Source: VXLM01 sp034421575
GTDB taxonomy: Bacteria > Chloroflexota > Dehalococcoidia > Lucifugimonadales > VXLM01
DNA length: 64,000 nt
Direction: 5' to 3'
Assembly: GCA_034421575.1 (NCBI GenBank)
Contig: DAOUKG010000044.1
Location: forward strand, 38,668 to 102,667
In this document: positions 34,743-43,840 of the stretch, piece after piece
Position numbering within the stretch: the first letter of the stretch is position 1
Layout: every line of letters begins with the position of its first letter
Notes under the pieces: model-generated
Told to the model about the DNA's origin: nothing
The model's input: only the letters and a program-made list of their open reading frames with translations
Database searches by the model: none
Program-made: the position numbers and the translations under genes

Positions 34743-36653
34743 ATGACGAACCGGGTCGGTACGGACATGAGACGATCTTCCTCGGCAGCGATGCCAACCG
34801 ATTTTTCCGACCGTCTGCGAGCGGTACCCGCGAGACCCGGCGTGTACATCCTGCGCAGCCGCACCGGCGCCGTCCTGTACGTTGGCAAGGCAGCCAAGCT
34901 GCGCAATAGGCTGCGGTCATACTTCGCCAAGAGCGCGAACCTCCCCGGGAAGATCCGGCAGATGGTCAGGCGCGTCGCGGAGTTTGAGTACATCGTGGCG
35001 GAGTCGGAGCAGGAGGCTCTTCTGCTTGAATGCAACCTCATCAAGCAGAACAAGCCGCCATATAACGCGCGCCTCAAGGACGACAAGAGCTACCCGTTCA
35101 TCAAGGTCGATCTGACCGAGAGCTTTCCACAGGTCTACATCACGCGGACGGTGAAGCGGGACGGGTCCCGCTACTTCGGGCCGTTCGCGAGCGCCAGCAG
35201 CGTCCGCCGGACGCTCGCGCTTCTCAAGAAACTCTTCCCATACCGCTCCTGCACCAAGACGATTACGGGCAACGACCCGCGCCCGTGTCTGGACTTCTAC
35301 ATCAATCGTTGTGTAGGCCCCTGCATCGGCGCGGTCGACGAACAGCAGTACAGGGAGGTCATCGACCAAGTCTTCCTGTTCCTCGACGGCAAGGCCGACC
35401 GGATTCTGAAGTCGCTTGAGACCCGGATGCTGACAGCCTCCGAAGAACTCGAATTCGAGAGGGCTGCGACGCTGCGAGACCAAATTCAAGCCATCGAGAA
35501 AGTCCACGAGGGGCAGAAGGTGCTCCATTTGTCATCAGAGACGCTCGACCTGATCGCGATGGCGGCAGACAGCGACGAGGCTTGGATGGAGGTCTTCTTC
35601 GTCAGGCAGGGCAAGCTGGTTGGACGCGACCATTTCATCATGACGAGCACGAAGGACGATACGCCGGGCGAGATTCTCAGCGCGTTCGTCAAGCAGTTCT
35701 ACGAGGTCAACCCCTATGTTCCGCCACGCATTCTCGTACAGGAGGAGTTGGTGGACGTGGCAGCGATTGAGGCGTGGCTGGGTGAAAAGCGGCGCAGCAA
35801 GGTCCGCATCTACGTGCCCCAGCGGGGAGAGAAGCGCCGCCTGATGCGGATGGTTGCGGAGAACGCCTCTGAGGGGATGGAGCAGCGACGTGTGCAAGCT
35901 TCGGCGGAGGAGGGCGCGCTGGGACGGGCTATGGAAGAGCTCCAGGAAGCGCTCAACCTGCCCACTCTGCCGCGTCGGATGGAGTGCTACGACATTTCCA
36001 ACACCCAGGGATCGAACCCCGTGGGAAGCATGGTTGTCTTCGAGGATGGCAAGTCCAAGTCGTCCGACTATCGCAAGTTCCAGATCAAGTCGGTGGACGG
36101 AGTCGACGACTACTCGATGATGCGAGAGATGCTCACGCGGCGATTCCGGCGACTGGCGGACCCGAAATCACGGGTCGCGGAAGTCGAAGAGAACGAAGGC
36201 AACGGTTCCAAAGGGCAGGCTTGGCAGCAGGCGCCCGATCTCGTCCTGATCGACGGCGGCAAGGGACATCTGGGCGCGGCGCTGCAGGTCTTCCTCGAAC
36301 TGGGGATCACGTCGATTCCCCTCGCGAGCCTGGCAAAGGAAAACGAGGAGCTATTCGTCCCAGAGACGCAGGAGCCAATCGTCCTGCCGCGAACGTCGCC
36401 CGCTCTCTTCCTCGTGCAGCGATTGCGTGACGAGGCGCACCGGTTCGCGATCACGTATCACCGCCAGCGGCGATCCAAGAGGAGCACAACCTCCGCGCTC
36501 GATCACGTGCCGGGCATCGGACCGAAGAGGCGGCAGATGCTCATCAGGCAATTCGGGTCGGTACAGGGCGTGCGGGAAGCGACGCTTGAGGACGTTGCGG
36601 CGGCGCCGGGGATGACTCTCACGTTGGCGTCGAAGGTCAAGGAGTGGCTTTGA
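34743..36653 (+). CDS. uvrC: Excinuclease ABC subunit C
   Basis: This 636-residue dual-incision nuclease works in nucleotide excision repair. The N-terminal GIY-YIG domain appears as PGVYILR ... VLYVGKA (about 34-56). The Cys-rich RPCLDFYINRCVGPCIG patch (about 181) and the UVR motif (about 215-250) follow. The RNase H-like domain has MECYDISNTQG and DLVLIDGGKGHL, and the C-terminal HhH motifs include HVPGIGPKRR. Three in-frame ATGs (34743, 34767, 34791) are possible starts. Convergent with the slipin gene. Confidence 0.96.
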   Translation: MTNRVGTDMRRSSSAAMPTDFSDRLRAVPARPGVYILRSRTGAVLYVGKAAKLRNRLRSYFAKSANLPGKIRQMVRRVAEFEYIVAESEQEALLLECNLIKQNKPPYNARLKDDKSYPFIKVDLTESFPQVYITRTVKRDGSRYFGPFASASSVRRTLALLKKLFPYRSCTKTITGNDPRPCLDFYINRCVGPCIGAVDEQQYREVIDQVFLFLDGKADRILKSLETRMLTASEELEFERAATLRDQIQAIEKVHEGQKVLHLSSETLDLIAMAADSDEAWMEVFFVRQGKLVGRDHFIMTSTKDDTPGEILSAFVKQFYEVNPYVPPRILVQEELVDVAAIEAWLGEKRRSKVRIYVPQRGEKRRLMRMVAENASEGMEQRRVQASAEEGALGRAMEELQEALNLPTLPRRMECYDISNTQGSNPVGSMVVFEDGKSKSSDYRKFQIKSVDGVDDYSMMREMLTRRFRRLADPKSRVAEVEENEGNGSKGQAWQQAPDLVLIDGGKGHLGAALQVFLELGITSIPLASLAKENEELFVPETQEPIVLPRTSPALFLVQRLRDEAHRFAITYHRQRRSKRSTTSALDHVPGIGPKRRQMLIRQFGSVQGVREATLEDVAAAPGMTLTLASKVKEWL

Positions 36654-36708
36654 CGCCATCCGGAGGCGTGAGAGCGACTGGACGGCGTCACGTTCGTAGA
36701 TTGGGGTG

Positions 36709-37572
36709 TCAGTCTCCCCTGCCGCTGTTGCTCTTTCCGCCCTGGGCCATGTCGGTGAAGGGCTTGATCAGGTTGGTGAACTCCATCGGGAAGATGAACT
36801 TCGTCGATGCGCCGTTCCCGATCTCCTTGAGGGTCTCGAAGTACTGGAGACTCATGGTGTTCGGGTCGACGTTTTGGGCGATGCCGTAGATGCGGTCGAG
36901 GGCGTTCGCGAAGCCGTCGGCCCTGAGAATAGCCGCCTGCTGGTCACCCTCCGCCGTCAGGATCTCCGCCTGACGCTGACCCTCCGCCTTGAGAATGGCC
37001 GCCTGCTTCTCGCCCTCGGCGACGGTGACGGCAGCCTCGCGTGTGCCCTCCGCCTCTCGGACGACGGCGCGGCGTATACGTTCGGCTGACATCTGGCGGT
37101 TCATGGCGTCCTGGATATCGCGCGGCGGCTCGATCTCTCGGATCTCGACGTTCGTGACCTTGATCCCCCAGCGTTCGGTCTCGGCGTCCAGCCTCTCACG
37201 GAGGACGGTGTTGATCCTCTCGCGCTGGGAGAGCACGTCGTCGAGGTCGATGTCTCCGACGACGGCGCGCAGGGTCGTCGTGGCGAGGCCGATGACGGCC
37301 GCCGTGTAGTTCTCGACTTCGAGGACGGCCCTGTCGGCGTACTCGGCCACAACGCGCATGTAGACGAGGAAGTCGATGTCGATGGGGGCGTTGTCCTTCG
37401 TGATGTTCCGCTGTCGGGGGATGTCAATCACCTCCGTGCGGAGGTCGATGCGCCTACCTGAGTGCATGACAGGGATGATCCATACGGGTCCAGGCCCCCT
37501 CATGCCCTGGAAATTGCCCCACTTGAACCGGGCCATTCGCTCGTAGTTCTTAAGGAAATTGATTATCGCCAT
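36709..37572 (-). CDS. SPFH/band 7 slipin-family protein
   Basis: This 287-residue stomatin-like protein lacks a long N-terminal membrane helix in this reading. The SPFH domain (about 20-190) includes DLRTEVIDIPRQ and the VEIREIEPPRDIQDAMNRQM segment typical of slipins. A repetitive coiled-coil of 'EGEKQAAILKAEGQRQAEIL' type follows (about 195-235). It is third in a minus-strand set after two NfeD genes. Stomatin and NfeD proteins are known partners in membrane microdomains and protease control. ATG start. Confidence 0.93.
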   Translation of the reverse strand: MAIINFLKNYERMARFKWGNFQGMRGPGPVWIIPVMHSGRRIDLRTEVIDIPRQRNITKDNAPIDIDFLVYMRVVAEYADRAVLEVENYTAAVIGLATTTLRAVVGDIDLDDVLSQRERINTVLRERLDAETERWGIKVTNVEIREIEPPRDIQDAMNRQMSAERIRRAVVREAEGTREAAVTVAEGEKQAAILKAEGQRQAEILTAEGDQQAAILRADGFANALDRIYGIAQNVDPNTMSLQYFETLKEIGNGASTKFIFPMEFTNLIKPFTDMAQGGKSNSGRGD

Positions 37573-37630
37573 GTTCTTCTCCTATTTCGTCACTCTTGCG
37601 CTGCTTACCGCTTGGTCGTGCGAATTTTGA

Positions 37631-37948
37631 CTACTCCGTGGCCTCGAACACCTTCAATGTGAAGCCGTCGACGTCCATGACCACGATACGTGAGTCCTTC
37701 TCGATGGTCTCGCCGGTGTCGCTGACGGCGCTCCAGTCCTCCCCGTTCACATGCACCATGCCGGACGGGGCAAGGTCGGAAACTGCAACACCCGACATCC
37801 CGATCACCGACTGCTCGGTAGTGGGACTCTCGCCTGATCGCCACCCCGAACTCTTCTGCCCTCTCTTTCCCGTCACGAATATGTCCCACGCGAAGTACAG
37901 AAGGCCTCCCAATAGGGCGGCAGTTACGATGATTCCTACGATGTCCAT
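37631..37948 (-). CDS. Short NfeD-family protein
   Basis: This 105-residue protein has one membrane helix (about 4-24) and a C-terminal OB-fold domain (about 50-103) with 'GVAVSDLAPSGMVHVNGEDWSAVS' character, as in NfeD. It lacks the ClpP-like protease part of the longer neighbour, whose OB domain is clearly similar, so local duplication is likely. It lies between the long NfeD gene (58 bp) and the slipin gene (58 bp). Confidence 0.85.
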   Translation of the reverse strand: MDIVGIIVTAALLGGLLYFAWDIFVTGKRGQKSSGWRSGESPTTEQSVIGMSGVAVSDLAPSGMVHVNGEDWSAVSDTGETIEKDSRIVVMDVDGFTLKVFEATE

Positions 37949-38006
37949 GATGGTTTCGTTCTTCCTATCCGAGGCTCCGGCTCGCAGACCGGAATTGTGG
38001 GACCGC

Positions 38007-39353
38007 CTATTCCATGGCCTTATCGACCTTCAAAGTGAGGCCTTCCACTTCGTTCACGACGACCTCCGCGCCCTCTTCGATAGCGTCACCCGAATCGCTG
38101 ACGGCGGACCATTCCTCTCCACCAATGAATACCATTCCGGACGGGGCCAGATCAGCACTGACGACGCCGATCGTCCCAACAAGCGTCTCGGAGGTGGTGA
38201 TCACCTTCTTCGCCTGCCGTTCCTCTATCTTCTGCGCCAAGAGGATATCGCGAACCACAAACAGAAGGAACACGGCAAGGGTAACCGTAATCCCGCCAAT
38301 CAGCCAGTAGTTGACCCTGAAGCTGGGCGTCTCGATGGGACCCGGAGAGAACCCTCCGAAGAGCAGGACGGAGCCGAGAGCGAAGCTCACGACGCCACCT
38401 GCGCCGAAGAAGCTGACCCCCGGGGCCTGAAACTCAGCGAAGAACAGCACGAGGGCAAAGGCGATGAGAGCAACCCCCACCCAGTTCACGGGCAGGTTGC
38501 CGAAGGCGACAAACGCCATTACCAGGCAGATCACGCCGATGATGCCGGGTGCGAACAGGCCCGGGGCGAGGAACTCGATGAACAGGCCAATTGCCCCTAT
38601 GACCAGCAGCAGGAATGCCACGTTGGGGTTGGAGATAAGGGAGAGGAAGTTCTCCAGGATGGTCTTGCCCGCATTCCTCAGGTCCACGCCCTCCGTCTTG
38701 ATTACGACTGAACCGTCCTGCAGATCTACCGGCTGCCCGTCTACGCTTGCGAGCAGCTGATTAAGGTCCGTCGCCACGAGGTCGATTATGTCCTGGTCGA
38801 GGGCCTCGGACGCCGAATACGCCTTGGCGCGGGTGACCGTGTCGTTGAGGGCCTCGGCGTTCCGGTCTCGCTCCGTCGCGATGCTCCGCAGGAATGCTGC
38901 AGCGTCGTTGGTGGCTTTTGAACCAAGCGGCTCAGGCAGAGCTTGCCCCCGATCATCCACGGGAGAAGCCGCGCCGATGTTCGTCCCGTTCGCCATTGCG
39001 GCAATGTGTCCGGCAGCGGCGATAAACGTTCCGGCGGAGGCGGCCTGAGCGCCGGAGGGAGATACATAGACGATAACCGGGACTTTGGATTCCAGGATGG
39101 TCTCCACGATGTCGCGCGTCGAGTCGTAGAGGCCACCGGGCGTATCCAGTCGGATGACAACGAACCGAGCGCCGCCCTCCTCAGCCTCGGTGACTACACG
39201 TTTCAGAAAGCGCGCAGTCGAGGGCTGTATCGGCTCGTCGATTTCCACGACGACTCCATGCGGGGCTTGGGCCTCGACAGCAGACATCCAAGCCGGAATC
39301 ATCAACCCGCCAAGTCCAATGACAATTAGTGCAATCGACAGGACTCTAATCAT
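38007..39353 (-). CDS. NfeD-family membrane serine protease
   Basis: About 448 residues from ATG 39353 (GAGGTG about 7 bases upstream). After a signal/anchor helix comes a ClpP-like serine protease domain, with the nucleophile Ser in SPSGAQAASAGT and the Lys of the Ser-Lys dyad in GSKATNDAAAF. Then come four or five membrane segments and a C-terminal OB fold (DLAPSGMVFIGGEEWSAVSD). The family cleaves stomatin-type proteins. It heads an operon with a short NfeD and a slipin, the classic stomatin-STOPP arrangement. Confidence 0.92.
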   Translation of the reverse strand: MIRVLSIALIVIGLGGLMIPAWMSAVEAQAPHGVVVEIDEPIQPSTARFLKRVVTEAEEGGARFVVIRLDTPGGLYDSTRDIVETILESKVPVIVYVSPSGAQAASAGTFIAAAGHIAAMANGTNIGAASPVDDRGQALPEPLGSKATNDAAAFLRSIATERDRNAEALNDTVTRAKAYSASEALDQDIIDLVATDLNQLLASVDGQPVDLQDGSVVIKTEGVDLRNAGKTILENFLSLISNPNVAFLLLVIGAIGLFIEFLAPGLFAPGIIGVICLVMAFVAFGNLPVNWVGVALIAFALVLFFAEFQAPGVSFFGAGGVVSFALGSVLLFGGFSPGPIETPSFRVNYWLIGGITVTLAVFLLFVVRDILLAQKIEERQAKKVITTSETLVGTIGVVSADLAPSGMVFIGGEEWSAVSDSGDAIEEGAEVVVNEVEGLTLKVDKAME

Positions 39354-39502
39354 GACCGACACCTCAAGGCGGACTCCAGCGTCCCGGTGCATACTCCTAT
39401 CATACGACCTGCCGTCACCGCGCCGCATCACACGATTCTGTGATATTACCGGACATCACGCCACCTCACAACACGGGAAGGTTTCCCCAATTTCTCACCT
39501 AA

Positions 39503-39605
39503 TACCAATTGGGTGTGACTAGGCCGTACTCTCGACTTATCGGACTTTCTGGATTCGGGCCCCGTATCGTGGTACGGGGTGACGTTCCTCCGCCGGAATG
39601 ACGGA
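39503..39605. repeat. Composite repeat with nested hairpin
   Basis: It starts with CTAATACCAATTGGGTGTGA (compare 25235) and ends in the long-form palindrome with CCCCGTATCGTGGTACGGGG inside (39551-39605). Confidence 0.65.
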
Positions 39606-39621
39606 GGTGGGGGGTTTTGGG

Positions 39622-39650
39622 TTCCGCTTGCAGGATTCGGGCGGTATACT
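39622..39650 (+). promoter_or_regulatory. Promoter candidate for the CocE/NonD gene
   Basis: A good TATACT box with a weak TTCCGC at 17-bp spacing lies 37 bp before the ATG. Confidence 0.35.
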
Positions 39651-39687
39651 ACCGGCGACCTCAATCCCCTTACCGAGTGTGAGCGCC

Positions 39688-41442
39688 ATGCCGGGACCCT
39701 ACAGCGTCAAATTCGAGTCCAACGTGCCACTGATGCTGCGCGACGGCACCATGACCTACGTGGATGTCTGCAGGCCGGATGCGTCTGGTGGGTTCCCAAG
39801 CCTGATGCTGAGGACGCCTTACAACAAGTCCGAGATCATCTCAAGGGCCTGGGCACTGGACATCATCCGCGCGGCGGAGCGGGGGTATGCGGTCGTCATC
39901 CAGGACATTCGCGGTAGACACAGCTCGGAGGGCCAGTTCTACCCGTTCGTGAACGAGGCGAGTGACGGGTACGACTCCATCGAGTGGGTGGCGAGCCAGC
40001 CATGGAGCAGCGGCAAGGTGGGGATGTTCGGTAGCTCGTACAACGGGGCGACCCAGTGGCTCGCGGCCTCCACCCAGACACCGCAACTCGCCGGCATCGC
40101 CCCCGGAGTCACGGCCTCGGACTATCACGAGGGTTGGACGTGGCAGGGTGGAGCGTTCGAGCTTGGGTTCAATATGTCGTGGTCGGTCGGCGCGCTGACG
40201 GCGGCGAACTGGCAGAACCTCTCCAAGCAGCTCTTCCTATCTCCCTACCAACTCGACGCGCTTCTGATGACGCAGGACGACCTGAAACCCGCAGCAGGGC
40301 ACCTGCCGATGAATGAGTACGAGGAACTCAAGGACGATCTCGCGCCATACTACTTCGACTGGATGGAACACCCCGAGTACGACGATTACTGGAAGGCCGT
40401 CTGCATTGAGGAGATGCACAGTGACATCGTCGTCCCGGCCTTCAACTACGGCGGCTGGTACGACATCTTCATCGGCGGCACGGTCAGGAACTTCACGGGG
40501 ATGAGGGAGTCCGGCGGGAGCGATCAGGCCCGCTCGCTGCAGCGTCTCGTCATCGGGCCGTGGACGCACGGGGGACTCCAGACGTCCGTCGCGGGAGAGC
40601 GCAGCTTCGGCGCGGCATCTTCGACCTTGGCCGATGACGTGCCGGGCGGGATCCTGCGATTTTACGATTATTTGCTGCACGGCGAAGAGAACGGGCTGAC
40701 CGACGATAAGCCTGTGAGAATCTTCGTGATGGGCGACAACGTGTGGCGCGAGGAAGATGAATGGCCTCTGGACCGCGCGATATCCACCGACTTCCATCTG
40801 AGCAGCGACGGCAAGGCGAATACGCTCGCCGGAGACGGCGCTCTCGTCCAGGACTTGCCGGCAGATTGTCCTCCGGACGTGTTTCTCTACAATCCCCTGG
40901 ACCCCGTACCGACTCGTGGGGGGAACCTCTGCTGCGACGTGGCGACCCTGGTTGCGGGAGTCTTCGATCAGCGGCCCATCGAGACTCGCGGCGACGTGCT
41001 GGTCTACACGTCTTCACCCATGGAGCAGGATACCGAGGTCACGGGCCCGGTCGTGGTCACGCTCTACGCTTCAAGCTCCGCCGTGGACACCGACTTCACG
41101 GCCAAGCTCGTGGACGTGCGCCCGGACGGATACGCGGCGAACCTCTGCGACGGCATCATCAGGGCCCGCTACCGGACGCCGAGGCAACCGGCAAGTCTCC
41201 TCGAACCCGGCGACGTGTACGAGTTCACCATCGATCTCGGTCCTACGAGCAACGTCTTCAAGAGGGGACATTCGATCCGCGTCGAGATTTCCAGCAGCAA
41301 CTTCCCGCGCTTCGACCGGAACCTCAATACCGGCGAGCCGATCGGTGTGAGCGGTGAGTCGGTTCCCGCGCTTCAGACGGTGTTTCACGATTCGCGGTAC
41401 CCGTCGCGGATTACGCTGCCTGTGGTTCCGAGGACGGGTTAG
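39688..41442 (+). CDS. CocE/NonD family hydrolase (X-Pro dipeptidyl-peptidase type)
   Basis: This 584-residue serine hydrolase is related to cocaine esterase, glutaryl-7-ACA acylase and X-prolyl dipeptidyl aminopeptidase. The alpha/beta-hydrolase core has the nucleophile elbow MFGSSYNGATQWLAA (about 114-130), an inserted helical cap, and the His in PWTHGGLQT. The C-terminal jelly-roll domain ends in VEISSSNFPRFDRN and DSRYPSRITLPV, a hallmark of the family. The start is ATG 39688; upstream in-frame codons come from a repeat. Substrate unknown. Confidence 0.92.
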   Translation: MPGPYSVKFESNVPLMLRDGTMTYVDVCRPDASGGFPSLMLRTPYNKSEIISRAWALDIIRAAERGYAVVIQDIRGRHSSEGQFYPFVNEASDGYDSIEWVASQPWSSGKVGMFGSSYNGATQWLAASTQTPQLAGIAPGVTASDYHEGWTWQGGAFELGFNMSWSVGALTAANWQNLSKQLFLSPYQLDALLMTQDDLKPAAGHLPMNEYEELKDDLAPYYFDWMEHPEYDDYWKAVCIEEMHSDIVVPAFNYGGWYDIFIGGTVRNFTGMRESGGSDQARSLQRLVIGPWTHGGLQTSVAGERSFGAASSTLADDVPGGILRFYDYLLHGEENGLTDDKPVRIFVMGDNVWREEDEWPLDRAISTDFHLSSDGKANTLAGDGALVQDLPADCPPDVFLYNPLDPVPTRGGNLCCDVATLVAGVFDQRPIETRGDVLVYTSSPMEQDTEVTGPVVVTLYASSSAVDTDFTAKLVDVRPDGYAANLCDGIIRARYRTPRQPASLLEPGDVYEFTIDLGPTSNVFKRGHSIRVEISSSNFPRFDRNLNTGEPIGVSGESVPALQTVFHDSRYPSRITLPVVPRTG

Positions 41443-41523
41443 CCGGGAGGTATTTTCGGGGTAATGTCTCATTTCGGCTACCCCTGACACCACCAATCAT
41501 GAAAATGTGTTGACGCAGAAGAA

Positions 41524-41545
41524 GGGCAACCACAAGGGTTGCCCC
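41524..41545. repeat. Palindrome GGGCAACC-ACAA-GGGTTGCCC
   Basis: Related copies are at about 42226-42246 (GGGCACCCACGAGGGTTGCC), 58278-58298 and 59533-59553, each with a CACAAGGG-type loop. Confidence 0.65.
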
Positions 41546-41552
41546 TACGATG

Positions 41553-41941
41553 GGTTGGCCGGGGGGTAGTTTCTGGGTAATGACAGGATGCGTGGGCGTG
41601 CTGGGAAAGGTGAGGACCCGTCCAGCCGAGGATTTTTTGAAAATTTGTTGCATGGTGTTGCATTCTGTTGCATTTTTCTCGTTATCGTAAAGTTCGCGGC
41701 TTCGCCCAGGGCACCTGGCACAGGGCAAGTTGGAGAAGCGCGGGGGCACGACAGGTTGGCCGGGGGGTACTTTCTGGGTAATGACAGGATGTGTGGGCGT
41801 GCTGGGAGAGTCGAGGGCCCGTCCAGCCGAGGGTTTTTTGAAAATTTGTTGCATGGTGTTGCATTCTGTTGCATTTTTCTCGTTATTGTAAAGTTCTCGG
41901 CTTCGTTCAGGGCACCTGGCACAGGGCAAGTTGGAGAAGCG
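41553..41941. repeat. 201-bp tandem duplication carrying GTTGCAT arrays
   Basis: Two copies (41553-41740 and 41754-41941) align with an offset of exactly 201 bp and a dozen or so substitutions. Each has three GTTGCAT heptamers at 10-bp spacing: 41647, 41657 and 41667, then 41848, 41858 and 41868. A T-run and A-run precede each array. The second half recurs, diverged, at about 41953-42003. Confidence 0.85.
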
Positions 41942-42062
41942 GCATGGTTTTCTTTTGTTGTATTTGCGCCATTTCCTCGTTGTCGTGAGAGTGGGCGGCT
42001 TGCAGCCGCTCATGGATAGTGTGGCACGTATGTTCTTGTCTGTCAAATTTGGGAAGAGCGTG

Positions 42063-42175
42063 GTGAGCGTTCAGAGTTCATGGGGTGAACATCCCCCACC
42101 CCTATGGATACCCGCTTTTGCGGGTATGACGGTGGCTGTGTGCGTTGAGCGCTCTCACGAAGCCTGAACAGTTAC
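42063..42175. mobile_element. MITE-like element A3 (113 bp)
   Basis: The left end GCGTTCAGAGTT and the right end GAAGCCTGAACAGTTAC are inverted repeats. The right end is nearly identical to the left end at 55181. A GATACCCGCTTTTGCGGGTA hairpin is inside. Confidence 0.6.
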
Positions 42176-42326
42176 AGAGCGTGGGTGGAATGGCGATTTC
42201 GTGTTTCTCCATTGAGCAGCGGGGAAGGGCACCCACGAGGGTTGCCCCAACGACGGGCTGGCCGGGGATTATTTTCTGAGGAACCCCGTACACTGCGGGG
42301 CATGAATCTGTTTCCTCTGACCCCCG

Positions 42327-42355
42327 TTGTTGACATAGGCTCGGTTTGCTATACT
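42327..42355 (+). promoter_or_regulatory. Promoter candidate for the hydroxylase operon
   Basis: TATACT at 42350 has TTGTTG at 17-bp spacing; an overlapping TTGACA is at 14 bp. A leader of about 115 bases follows before the first gene. Confidence 0.5.
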
Positions 42356-42478
42356 TACGCGCGTTCGCGGCCCGGAGGTGCGTCGCGGTTTCCGTTCGTT
42401 TGGGCGGGAGCCACTTTGCAAAGGGCCAAACCAAATACAGCTGTGTAGGGAGAAGCTACAAGGGAAAGGAGTCGGCTA

Positions 42479-43363
42479 TTGAAATGGATTGATTTTGCTC
42501 GCCCCCACACGGTCGAGGAGGCGGTAGGGCTTCTGACGGAACGAGGTGACAGGGCGCGCCCGTTGGCGGGCGGCACCGACCTGATCGTTCAGTTGAGGAC
42601 AGGAGTCCACGACCCCGACCATGTGGTGGACATCAAGATGATACCGGAGCTGAATGAGTTGAGCGTGTGTTCGGACGGCGGGCTGACGCTGGGAGCGGCG
42701 GTGCCCTGCTACCGGATATACAACGACGCGGACGTTGCCGCGCAATACCCCGCCGTGGTGGACTCGGCGTCGATCATCGGCGGAACGCAGATACAGGGCC
42801 GCGCGTCATTCGGCGGGAACCTGTGCAACGCCGTGCCGAGCGCGGACACGATACCGGCGATGATCGCCCTCGGGGCAAGCGCCAATATCGCGGGGCCAAA
42901 CGGCAACCGCTGCGTGCCGATAGAGGACTTCTGCACCGGAGTTCGAGAGAACGTCCTGCAGCCCGGAGAACTGCTGGTCTCCATCAATTTCCCGGCGCCT
43001 GCCGCCAACTCCGGCGCGCGGTACCAGCGCTTCATTCCGCGGAATGAGATGGACATCGCAGTCGTCGGCGTCGGCGCAGGCGTGACGCTGAACGACGGGT
43101 GCTTCGAGTCGGTGCGGGTCTCGCTCGCGGCCGTCGCGCCCACCCCGCTGTTCGTCACGGAGATCAACGACGAGCTTGCGGGGAAAGAGGTCAACGACGA
43201 GAACATCGCCAAGGCCGGCGAGATCGCCAGGGACGCCGCCAAGCCGATCACGGACATGCGCGGCACCATCGAGTACCGCAAGCACCTGTGCGACGTCATG
43301 ACCAGGCGCGTACTCAACGACGCTGTAACCCGAGCACGAGGAGGCCACATAGATGCCCACTAA
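42479..43363 (+). CDS. Xanthine dehydrogenase family, FAD-binding subunit
   Basis: This 294-residue medium subunit of a molybdenum hydroxylase passes electrons through FAD. The FAD-binding motifs are ARPLAGGTDLIVQLR (about 28-42) and IGGTQIQGRASFGGNLCNAVPSAD (about 100-122). The CO-dehydrogenase flavoprotein C-terminal domain follows. The start is TTG at 42479, fixed by AAGGAG 8 bases upstream and by the lack of an earlier ATG. It overlaps the next gene by 11 bp, so translation is coupled. Confidence 0.94.
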   Translation: MKWIDFARPHTVEEAVGLLTERGDRARPLAGGTDLIVQLRTGVHDPDHVVDIKMIPELNELSVCSDGGLTLGAAVPCYRIYNDADVAAQYPAVVDSASIIGGTQIQGRASFGGNLCNAVPSADTIPAMIALGASANIAGPNGNRCVPIEDFCTGVRENVLQPGELLVSINFPAPAANSGARYQRFIPRNEMDIAVVGVGAGVTLNDGCFESVRVSLAAVAPTPLFVTEINDELAGKEVNDENIAKAGEIARDAAKPITDMRGTIEYRKHLCDVMTRRVLNDAVTRARGGHIDAH

Positions 43364-43838
43364 GTCATACGTTCAGACAACCATCAACGGCGAGATGGTC
43401 GAGTTCCTCGCCGAGCCGCGAGAGAGCCTCCTGGAGGTCCTGCGCGACACGCTGCAGCTAACAGGCGCCAAAGAAGGATGCAACGACGGCAACTGCGGCG
43501 CGTGTACGGTCAACATGGACGGGCGAATCGTCTGCTCCTGTCTCGTACTCGGCGTCGAGGCCGACGGCGCGTGCATCGACACCATCGAGGGCATGGCGAC
43601 GCCTGAGGGTCTGCACCCGCTGCAGGTCTCGTTCCTCGAGAACGCCGCGCTCCAGTGCGGCATTTGCACGCCCGGCTTCCTCGTCTCATCCAAGGCGCTG
43701 CTGGAACAGAACCCGAACCCCACCGAGCACGAGATCCGGTGGTGGCTCGCGAACAACCTCTGCCGATGCACCGGCTACGACAAGATCGTGCGGGCAGTCA
43801 TGGACGCGGCAGAGAGGATGCAAGCACAGGAGGCGTAG
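43353..43838 (+). CDS. Xanthine dehydrogenase family, 2Fe-2S subunit
   Basis: This 161-residue small subunit binds two [2Fe-2S] clusters. The plant-ferredoxin-type cluster uses the cysteines of GCNDGNCGACTVNMDG (about 43-60) and ICSCLV. The second, helical cluster uses QCGICTPGFL (about 105) and NLCRCTGYDKI (about 140). It starts inside the FAD-subunit gene and lies 2 bp before the large-subunit gene. Confidence 0.96.
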   Translation: MPTKSYVQTTINGEMVEFLAEPRESLLEVLRDTLQLTGAKEGCNDGNCGACTVNMDGRIVCSCLVLGVEADGACIDTIEGMATPEGLHPLQVSFLENAALQCGICTPGFLVSSKALLEQNPNPTEHEIRWWLANNLCRCTGYDKIVRAVMDAAERMQAQEA

Positions 43839-43840
43839 AC

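Larger units (their letters stand above)
41443..42478. other. Gene-free kilobase built of repeats
   Basis: Between the CocE/NonD and FAD-subunit genes I see no convincing gene. It holds a GGGCAACC palindrome, a 201-bp tandem duplication, partial copies on both sides (41443-41470 and 42250-42290), a MITE-like element and a promoter. Long open frames here come from the 201-bp period being a multiple of three. Confidence 0.7.

Noticed and set aside
37596..38711. 371-codon frame opposite the NfeD genes
   Set aside because: Crosses two conserved minus-strand genes and a gene boundary; antisense artefact.
39598..39687. N-terminal extension of the CocE/NonD protein
   Set aside because: The extra codons fall within a repeat and before a promoter-like box; the family starts at ATG 39688.
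41411..42046. 211-codon minus-strand and 143-codon plus-strand frames in the repeat block
   Set aside because: They stay open only because the 201-bp period is a multiple of three; both are built from the duplicated repeat.
41524..42290. Possible CRISPR array
   Set aside because: Two long tandem copies and short phased heptamers, with no regular 25-40 bp repeats and spacers and no cas genes.
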